In this document: positions 56,050 to 64,000 of the stretch, piece after piece
How the letters are laid out: each line of letters starts with the position of its first letter
Position numbering within the stretch: the first letter of the stretch is position 1
DNA from: Gymnopilus junonius
Taxonomy: Eukaryota; Basidiomycota; Agaricomycetes; Agaricales; Galerinaceae
Direction of reading: 5' to 3'
Length of the DNA stretch: 64,000 nt
Assembly: GCA_015501075.1 (NCBI GenBank)
Contig: JADNYJ010000024.1
Span: 186,001-250,000, forward strand
Position numbers and translations under genes: made by a program
Notes under the pieces: model-generated
Database searches by the model: none
What the model saw: the letters and a program-made list of their open reading frames with translations, nothing else
What the model was told of the DNA's origin: nothing

Positions 56050-57085
56050 GGTACCGGAACAAGTTCAGAATTCAGAAATTGCCGAATGCTTCATAGTCCG
56101 GTATTTTTTTAGAGCAGCGCCAAAATCTACTTACCAATTAGCAGTGGGTACAACTGGTGTCTCAAATCAAGTAAATTTTTGGTATACTCTATGTGCATGT
56201 ACATAAATTGACTGAGTACATGGAGACACCAAAGATGACCTGGGTTATTTAATTTGAAAAATCTAGCTTTCACCAACATGCATCCAATACAACAGGCAAC
56301 CATATCAGCCATCCGCCCCTCCCAGAACGAGATCGTGAAACAAGACAAGTGACCAACAACATGTCATGGCGCAGTGACCCTTGACCGCCCATACAGTTTT
56401 GCGCCCTTTCTTCAGAGACCGAATCCGAACAACCATGGAGAGAACGCGATGCAACTCTATGGTCCCATCGCAAGATACATGTGCAAATCTGAGTGGCCAT
56501 CAGCAACATAGACATAAAACTGAGCTATACGGCGTACTCACGCTAATCGAGAGAGAGCCCGACAAGGCGTCTCAAACATCCATCACCCTTTTCAGGAACG
56601 ATGGAAACTGGTGCCGAAAGTAACAACAAGACAGACATAGATCCTGTAGAATGGTAAGAAAGATTCAATGAGGCACGCAGAAAGAAAAACTGACCAAACT
56701 GGTCAACGAGGCAAACCGTGCCAAACCGCTCTCGGACAGATTACCACTGCCGGCGAACACAACGACCCAAACTGATCACATATCCAGCCCCTATACAATC
56801 GGGAAGATACACCACTCCGAACCACTAGCATAAAAGTCAGCAACGCTCGGGATGTAGAGGACAGATACTGATACGTACTCAGAGATGATGGGGACCGCGT
56901 CCAAAGAAGCAGATAACGCTTGGTCCTGCCTTATATAAGGCCCTTGTTTACTTTCGGGCAGGCCAAATCTAAAAATGCTGCGGGCGTGTGATTTTCCGAA
57001 CCGAGGGCGGCCCGAGATAGGGCTAGTTGCAATTAGGATGGAGGTTACATGGCACGGTCAGTAATAATTACAATGTACATAGGAA
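56050..57085. other. 1.0-kb intergenic region
   Basis: Between the start of the RMD1-like gene and the stop of the sugar kinase gene. Short ORFs at 56127-56515 (minus) and 56381-56623 (plus) overlap each other and show no motif. A TATATAAGG string at about 56931-56939 could be a TATA box, but no supported gene begins beside it. Confidence 0.5.
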
Positions 57086-58893
57086 TTAGCTATCGAACCA
57101 ACCAGCCTGCATCATTTCTTCAGCCAGCCCTGTCCACCCTCTTCTTCTGGCTTTGCGACCTGATAATTCAGTTGCAAACCTGTAGAATTTTTTTTCAGTC
57201 GAAAACATGCCTCTCGGCCCTCGGGAGAAAAGAAAATACCTTAGACATTCATCCAATCTCCATCTTCCTCGACTATCATCCGCGTTCGCTCCATCTTCTT
57301 CTTCCCCACTCCATGCAGGGGTATAAGGCAAGCCTGGACATATTCTTCTACTCAAGGCAAAAATCATGCCTGATATAAAAGCATCTTGTGCTCCGACTTC
57401 ATCCACAATTCCGTCATCCATGTCGTGGTCTCTATCAGGCGTCTCCGTGCCTTGAGAGTCATTATCGTCTTCTTCAGTCGCAGTAGTCGTGTATTGACTG
57501 CTTTCGTTCGTTCCCTGTCCTGAACGCGTATGCGAACGCGCCCTGTGGTACTGATGTCGCCCCTTCTCGCTCTCATCCCCGGTTTCGGACATATAATGAC
57601 TTCCACCAGCCGTGAAAGCATGTGAGGATGGTGTTCTACTCCGACCGTCCGCCCAGAAATCGCTTCCGCTCCTCACCGATTGAACTTCTGCGACAGTTTG
57701 TGGAAAAGGTGTCCCGAGGCGGCTTTCTGGTTCCCTGGATTGAGGTGGCGGCGGGCGCTCCTCGACCCAACCAGAACTTTGAAAATATTCCTTTGTCGGT
57801 AACGACAGTACAGCGCCTCCATCTTTACCCCAATACGCAACAAGGAGCGCATGAGGAGGTGCAATAGATGCCAAGGAAAGAAGGAATGCGCGTGGACTAG
57901 ACTCAAACTGCGGTGAATTAGTTTGGGCGTATTGTTTATTGAAAAATAGAACATCCGCGTGCGGTATAAGCTTTCATACGAGGTTAGTATATATATCGGG
58001 CAACATAAAGGTTATGGACGTACTGCTTCTACACCTTGCCTTCCTTTCCTCCCAACATCCACGCTAAATACACAATGACTTCTCCACTTACGTTCGCGTG
58101 CTAGACCATCGATTCCTGTCATATTGCTTAACGTCGTCTTTACCGATCTCCCTTCAAAATGCAGCCAATCAAAAGGGGCTGGGCTATTCGGATTATGCAA
58201 CAAGGGTGTGGTTAATGGCCTTGAGCCTACTTGCGAAGGCCTTGGCGACGCAGAGGATGGAGCAAGTGATGAAGGAACATAGTTGGGCGCAGTCGGTGTT
58301 ACTGCAGGGGTAGTCTGTGGATAGTTCTCCGGAGCGAGCAATGGTCCGAGTAGGGACACGAAATCTTCATGAGTAATGTCTGGTAGCGGATTGTGATTCA
58401 CTACCGTCCTCGTGTTATCAGCCTCTAGAAAAAAGCTACAGCTTAGAAGGAAGTGATAGAACCGAAGAAGCAATATACCTGAATGCAGAACCCACGCGCT
58501 GGGAACACCGGCGTCGCGCCAGATCTTGCAATACTTGGTGATGACCCCCTCATTCTCCAGATCCCTCAATATCATCCGTCCCTCCTCATTACCGCTTAGA
58601 GGAGCAACAAGGACGGCATCCACTGAAGGAAACTGCGCGAGAAGGGACAGCAGCTGGATAGATCGATTGAGCCAAACTTTGCTGAACGGAACGGAGGCAC
58701 GCACCATATTCGCAGATCCGCCCCTCACTTTCTCGACGGAATGGGCGCGCACGACAGTAGATGGCGATGGATGGCATGGTAAAGACAACGTATGTGTCTG
58801 AAAGAGCGTGCCCGACGCCACGATGCGAAGAGGCTTGAATGGGATATACTGGTGTTGGTTATCGTCAGATCGTTCGCGTCGTAATCTGGTCAT
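57086..58893 (-). CDS. PfkB-family sugar kinase (ketohexokinase-like), 529 aa
   Basis: Five exons: 58893-58705, 58653-58479, 58424-58024, 57970-57240 and 57179-57086; 1590 nt (530 codons). The ribokinase fold is shown by LRIVASGTLF, TVVRAHSVEKVRGGSANM (sugar-binding GGSAN), LLAQFPSVDAVLVAPLSG, VPSAWVLHS, FDWLHFEGRS, ADVLFFNKQYA and the active-site loop DEVGAQDAFISGMI, where the second Asp is the expected base. A disordered insertion of about 120 residues rich in Ser/Asp/Thr separates SLPTKEYFQSSGW from that loop. Substrate is unproven; ketohexokinase is the nearest named relative. The start at 58893 (MTRLRRERS) is preferred; a longer start at 58950 is open. Confidence 0.83.
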
Positions 58894-59278
58894 TCTGAGA
58901 AACGCAGAAGGGTATAATTCGTGAGTATATTCGTCGTCAAGATCCAACAAAACGGAGAGTAGATATCCAAGAAAAATAAGGCGGAAATTATGTGCAACGA
59001 CTTAGCCACATGTTTGTTTTTGTCAGAGAAGCATGTCGAGGTAGCGTGCAGGAAACCAGCTCTTTACCGAGATATAAGGTTAGACTCACCTCTTGATTAT
59101 CATCATGATTAGAGTTGCACGATCTCCAGATTATGTTACGGAGAATTTACGCCATTCACAAGATGAAGTTGGTCGTTCGTAACCCCAAGTAGTATCCGTT
59201 AAAATCTATTGCCGTCTATTATACTTTTGAAAGATCATGGGCTGTCAAAGCATCGGAACCCACCCCTATTAGTAGGGT
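58894..59278. other. Spacer between sugar kinase and ACL4
   Basis: About 0.39 kb; promoter of the kinase gene and 3' UTR of ACL4. No gene. Confidence 0.6.
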
Positions 59279-60641
59279 CTACTGCATCTCGACATCCCCA
59301 TCCCCATCCATACTACCATCGTCACTCTCCCAGTCCCCCTCCTCATCCTCACCACCCTCGTCTTCGTCTTCCAAAGGAGAAGGCGGGATGCCTAATGAAT
59401 CCAATTTAGATATGAGCTCCTTGACATGTTCCAACAAGGGTTTGTCTGGATGCTCTTGATTTCGATGAAGCTTCGAAAAAGGCAGGTTAAATAAATATCC
59501 TTCTCGAAGCAAGCTAGGCAATAACTCACCACTTGACATGTCTCGAGACAGTCTCTTGCATCTTTTCCCAATTCCTGCCAAGTCAAGTCGTCCAGAGAAC
59601 CTCCTCTTTCTTGTGCTTGTTCGGCCATCATATAGAAACACCATCCTTCCAGATACCATGCCTCGACGTCCTGATCGTCGGCCGACATTATACCATGTAA
59701 CACAAGCAATGCAGGTGTGTACAGGGATAATTCAAGGAATAGCTTGACAAGAGCCAATCGTGTTGGTATTGGCGGTAATTTAGGATCATCTAAAAAGTAT
59801 TGTCAATTACATCTCCATTTGCATGCGGGTAATAAGATGCTGACCGAGATCGAGGTCTTTCCATGTCGCCCATGCTTGTTCAAGGCATTGTTTGGCATCA
59901 TCCGGTCGTGATTGTGACATTCGTACAGACGCGAGAGTTTGTAGAGCCTCAGGGTTCCCTGAATCTGTCTGAAGCGCAAACATAAGTAGGTCTTCACATG
60001 TCTTTTCGGCCTCTGGCTGGTCGCTATTACCAAGAGTCAGATAGAATATCATTTTGACAGATATTACAACGTACCATAAATCATATTGAGGATCCATCCA
60101 GATTTCTACTTGCCCGACAAGTGCTCTTACGACGCTGTTTTTCAGCTCTGTTTCATCCTTGGAATCTTCTTCGTCGGCACGAACTTTGCCTTTTAACTTG
60201 GCTAGCAAAACATTGACAGCCGCTTGATAGTGTTCTAATGCAAGTCGAGGATCTTCATCGCTAAGTTGGGCGAGATATAGATGTGCTGATGGTGGTGGTG
60301 TGGCAGGAGCATCAGGATTTGGAGGGAGCAACGCTTGGAAAGCCTAAAGCTGTTCAATCGATACTAAAACAAGCGCTGTACAATAGACGAAATACCTCTT
60401 TAGCAGCTTCGATCTCCCCTATCTCCAGAAGAGCTACACCGAGCATCTCTTTGGCCTCGGCATTTCTTGGATCCTGTTCCAGAATTCGGCGTATAAACCG
60501 CAAGGCAAGTTCATAGTCACATTGAACGATTAAAGATTGCGCTTTTTCGAGCAGCGAAGCTGTCGACGGCGCACTGGAAGCTCCTGCGATTTGTGCATAT
60601 GGCTCTTTCGTAGCCTTTTTCTGTGTTCTTGTTCGACCCAT
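59279..60641 (-). CDS. ACL4: Acl4, assembly chaperone of ribosomal protein uL4, 381 aa
   Basis: Five exons: 60641-60396, 60343-60075, 60023-59845, 59789-59530 and 59470-59279; 1146 nt (382 codons). After a basic start (MGRTRTQKKATKEPY) come TPR-like helical pairs: QCDYELALRFIRRILEQDP with NAEAKEMLGVALLEIGEIEA, PRLALEHYQAAVN, NPEALQTLASVRMSQSRPDD and DVEAWYLEGWCFYMMAEQAQ. The tail is strongly acidic (EDEDEGGEDEEGDWESDDGS). Acl4 binds nascent Rpl4 and escorts it to the nucleus for 60S assembly; the acidic tail fits a basic client. It is divergent from the gene at 60835, with 193 bp between starts. Confidence 0.88.
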
Positions 60642-60834
60642 GAATGAATGCAGTAAAGATTTTGAATATCACGTGGGCGTAGAAATTCTGCTTCCAATTT
60701 CATTTTCATTTCAAGTCCATGCCACCACGTACAATTCTCTAAAGCATTTTCTCTTTCAACCTGTCAGGCAATGCAAAAGGACATTCGAAGCTCTTTCATA
60801 GCCAAACTCGTTTCTTGTACATTATTCTTGCACT

Positions 60835-62213
60835 ATGAGCACAAATTCCCTCAGCATGTTCGAGTATCAAGCACCCGGAGAGGATGCCGCAAAAGACGGT
60901 CTGTTCTTCGAACGCCTCGACACATTTATGGAAAAATCTCTTGGGGATATTAAGGCGTTCGCTGACCGCGAGCTGCGACCTTATGAAGAGGTCTCTCAAG
61001 GCCCTTTCATTAGTAGTATGATGACATTTAACTGACTGACCTTTACATAGACCAGAAGATGCATTGCTCAGTGGCATGCTAAATATCTTTTTCAACCTAT
61101 CACACCCTCCTTATCCACCAAATTGTCTAAAGACGAACAAGGTCGGTTCTGCTATACTCATTATGAGTCAGTCTTATCATTCTATCAGTGCGAGCAGTTT
61201 TATGTGATACTTCGCGCATTCTCGAAGGCTTATCCGTTACGGCAGGAGTGCAGTCTTTCCTTTTGGCCGTTGACCCAACCGAAACCTCCGATGGAGGGTT
61301 TTTGGGTGGATCTGTTATCGGCCGTGAATTCTGGCGGGGACTAAGAGGCGGCGGAGACCATGGGGCTCAAACATTCAAAGCACACTGCAGTACACATCTG
61401 CAGAATGTTAATATGAACAGAAATCCTTCACAACCCCCTGCCTTTGACAAACATTTTTCGACCCCTCCTCCAAAAGCGGGTCTTGCCAAGTCAATTAAGA
61501 ACGAGCTTTATGAAAGCGCTCGTACCGCCTTAAGGTAAAAGCTCTCAGTTGGTAATTCCTTTCACAAAGTGGTTGACACTTTTGCCTTGACTCACAGACT
61601 AGCCAGCGGAGTTCGCAATGCCGAGATGAAATGGTCCAACCCGGAGAGGTTGGATATGTATGGCGTCCGGTTGGTCGGCTGGCCAGAAGGTATACCTGCT
61701 CAGAACCCTTCAACCCTGAAAGTAGGTCAAAATAAAGCCTTACTTGAGGCGTTACAAAATGGTTCGATGAAGTTCGAGAGATTCTTCGATCCAAGCATAT
61801 TGAAACCTACAGCCCATAGTTTGGACGGTGAAGACACAATGGAAGACTTCTCATGGGCTTACGATGCGGACGCTGGATCAGATTCACCGCCACAAGAACG
61901 TGCAACTCGGGGGTCGACAGCTCCTTCATCTTCTAAGCAGTCTGTAGTTGTTGATCCTTCGCCTATGCCCGCCATATCAATAACTGAATCAGCACCTGAA
62001 AATAGGTCTTGGAGCATGGAGTTGCAGAGGGCAGGTGATGTCGACCCTGGGCTTGCTACGTACAGAGAACGTAATTCATGGGGCGAGGAAGTTACTGGAC
62101 ATGTAAGGGGTACTACACCAGACGAGTATTATAATGAAACGACTCCGGACCCGACTTTAACGCGACCGAGAAAACGACCAAGGAGCGAAGAGACGGACAC
62201 CAGAATAACATAG
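60835..62213 (+). CDS. Conserved-looking protein of unknown function, 402 aa
   Basis: Four exons: 60835-60990, 61051-61141, 61189-61534 and 61598-62213; 1209 nt (403 codons) with all phases matching. The N-terminal 260 residues look folded: FEYQAPGEDAAKDGLFFERL, IKAFADRELRPYEE, QWHAKYLFQPITPSLSTKL, DTSRILEGLSVTAGVQSFL, DGGFLGGSVIGREFWRGLR, then RLASGVRNAEMKWSNPERL and YGVRLVGWPEGIP. The C-terminal part is Ser/Pro/Thr-rich and ends in a basic string (RPRKRPRSEE), possibly a nuclear signal. I do not recognise the family, and do not assign a role. Confidence 0.8.
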
Positions 62214-62456
62214 GTCGGACCACATAATAGATGTAGTTATAGTATCGTTATGCCGTCTCTAGAAATCTATCTATCGATGATTTTGAGGACTGAAAAGCGA
62301 AATGAAAGGTTTAGGTCTAAGTTTCATCGATGCATGGATTCGGGACTGTTGTTCCGGAATACATAAATAACCAATAAATAACGGAAGGTTGCCAACCCCC
62401 ACCCCTTTTCTGATTGTAAATATCCTCCTTGGATATCTACATTCACTACCACCACT

Positions 62457-63898
62457 ATGTTTTCTTCAATCTTTTCGTGAGTCTCCGTTGTTCGTCTATT
62501 AATCGCAACGGTGTCAATATTTATATAGAACCGCTCCGCCTGTCGATCCCCATGCTCCCAACTTTCACTCAGTCTCCTCTAAGTTTCCTGAGTCGGAGCT
62601 CTTTGGTGAACTTGAGCACAAGGATAACGAATGGATTTGCGCGGGAGGCTTCGTTGCTGAAACGCAGACTTTCTATATCAACGCTGAGGATGGCACGTCC
62701 ATAATGTGCCAAGTGATTCATTCTTCGGTTGGGTGAGTTTTGAATCTCATCGATACTAGTTCCTCCTCCACTAAACATGTAGCCTACGTTCGATAGTGTA
62801 TGGTTTCCTACCATCCAATTCACTTGCAAGATTGCGAACCCAGCTAAGGGCGAGAAGATTTGGAAGTCTATCAATGTGAACAACTTTGTTACCCCTGCGC
62901 CTGGATACGACAAACGCTCGAGCAAGGCGGACGAATATTCTATATTGTTCAAGTCCAACCCTGGCTCTGAGTTCCCAGAGACGATCTCCATTCGTGCTAA
63001 TCTTGGAGTCGATCTTCAGGTTTCGTTAGAGCTCCAACAACCTGCCTCGATTCCTGGATTCAAAGTCGGAAAGGGCCCTGAAGGAGGTTACTCATACTTT
63101 GGTACGGACCCCAACAAGGCGGATGGATATGTTGTCCATCGCTTCTGGCCTCTCGTCCGAGCAAGTGGCCACCTGATCCGCCACGGCAAGGCTGAACCCT
63201 TGAAGGGCGCAGGCATGTTCGTGCATGCCATCCAAGGGATGCGACCCAACTTGGTTGCATCTCGCTGGAACTTTGGATTTTTCCACAGTGACGAGCTTGG
63301 TGGGATATCTGCTATACAGATGGAATTTACGACTACAGATACGCATGGTAAGCGAGGCTCAGGCTCAGGTGGAGTCGTCATAAACGTTGGCAGTTTGGTC
63401 ATTGGGGATAAGTTGGCCTGCGTCACGACGGAGACGAAGTGGCCTGGTGAAGAGCTCGCCAGAAATCTCATCTCGAGGACGACACATCTCAACCTAGAGC
63501 ACGACCCTGATACAACCTACGATAAACCAAACGAGATTCTTTTCGAATGGAAAGGGCCTTCTATCGTCGCTGATGCACCTGGCACAGTGGAAGCAAAGTT
63601 GCAGGCTGATCTTGGGACAGTCGCGGATCCCAAAGGTCTCATTGAGAAGGTGATTTCCTTGCAGAAGTCCCATATGTGCTCAAAGTTGCCGTGAATTACG
63701 TGGCGGGGACGAAGCCCTTTATCTACCAGGTACATGCTACGTTGCATTCACATCGCTTGTGCTATATTGACCTCCATCTGACAGTGGTACAATCCTGCAA
63801 AAATTTTGATTACAGGGCCTGACGGTGTTGCGCCCGGTCTTTCCTCTGGCATCGAAGTGCAAGGCATGCTCTACAACGAGGCTACGTTCATTTCTTGA
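62457..63898 (+). CDS. SVF1: Svf1, survival factor / ceramide-binding lipocalin-like protein (two frame breaks)
   Basis: Exons: 62457-62476 (20 nt), 62529-62732, 62798-63729 and a last exon starting at the TGG after the acceptor near 63785 and ending 63898. It reads FPESELFGELEHKDNEWICA, GGFVAETQTFYI, CQVIHSSVG, WFPTIQ, NVNNFVTPAPGYDKRSSKAD, FKVGKGPEGGYSYFGTD, GYVVHRFWPLVRASGHLI, MFVHAIQGMRPNLVASRWNF, FTTTDTHGKRGSGSGGVVIN, KWPGEEL and LYNEATFIS. Yeast Svf1 moves ceramides from ER to Golgi and supports survival under oxidative stress and cold. The frame changes at 62820 (one T short in IQFTCK) and near 63649-63656 (before LAEVPYVLK). Adding one base at each restores phase. Confidence 0.93.
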
Positions 63899-64000
63899 AA
63901 TCTGCATTGAGTATCTAGCGTAATGTACATAGAAGATAATTGAATAAGGAACTGGATCAGGATCACTTGGATCACTGCGCAATGTCAAATACATGTTGCG

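Noticed and set aside
1..64000. Biosynthetic gene cluster, mating-type locus, virus or intact transposon
   Set aside because: No core synthase, homeodomain or pheromone-receptor gene, no viral protein, and no integrase, reverse transcriptase or transposase frame was found.

Overview
The window is nuclear DNA of a filamentous basidiomycete, most likely an Agaricomycete (mushroom-forming) fungus. The genes are dense and intron-rich, with introns mostly about 45-90 nt and GT..AG ends. Many exons are tiny. The protein families (an Agaricomycete-type arrestin series, fungal neutral trehalase, Atg15, Mic60, Svf1, Acl4) are fungal. I rebuilt exon chains by hand from splice sites, reading frame and family motifs; in most genes the spliced length comes out as a whole number of codons, which supports the models.

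Layout, left to right. 1-6.8 kb: three tandem arrestin-like genes on the minus strand, the first cut by the window edge, with a 5' fragment of a RecQ-type helicase between the first two. 7.3-16.0 kb: an Atg22-like transporter (17 exons), MIC60, an unknown conserved protein and an FG nucleoporin (Nup49/58). 17.1-22.0 kb: neutral trehalase and the vacuolar lipase ATG15. 22.3-28.2 kb: a very intron-rich paladin-like inositol-hexakisphosphate phosphatase with three CX5R motifs. 28.5-34 kb: a GT-B-like protein and a vacuolar amino-acid exporter of the Avt3/4 type. 34.3-43.7 kb: a large AhpC/TSA-like protein, an unknown disordered protein, eIF6, NDUFAF7 and FRA10AC1. 43.7-53.5 kb is gene-poor, with two Ser/Pro-rich unknown genes. 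53.6-63.9 kb: CTF8, an RMD1/DUF155 protein, a PfkB-type sugar kinase, ACL4, an unknown 402-aa protein and SVF1.

Most genes are housekeeping: mitochondrial architecture and complex I assembly (MIC60, NDUFAF7, RMD1-like), ribosome biogenesis (eIF6, ACL4), nuclear transport and cohesion (NUP49, CTF8), and starvation or vacuole functions (ATG15, Atg22-like, Avt-like, trehalase). They do not form one pathway cluster.

Two things stand out. First, micro-exons of 8, 9, 14, 18, 21, 24, 27, 28, 29 and 30 nt are fixed by protein motifs and by phase arithmetic. Second, about 13 positions in eight genes break the frame, and every one is repaired by adding exactly one base, usually in a homopolymer. That pattern points to consensus errors in the assembly rather than pseudogenes. 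I found no convincing new defence, toxin, CRISPR or secondary-metabolite system.
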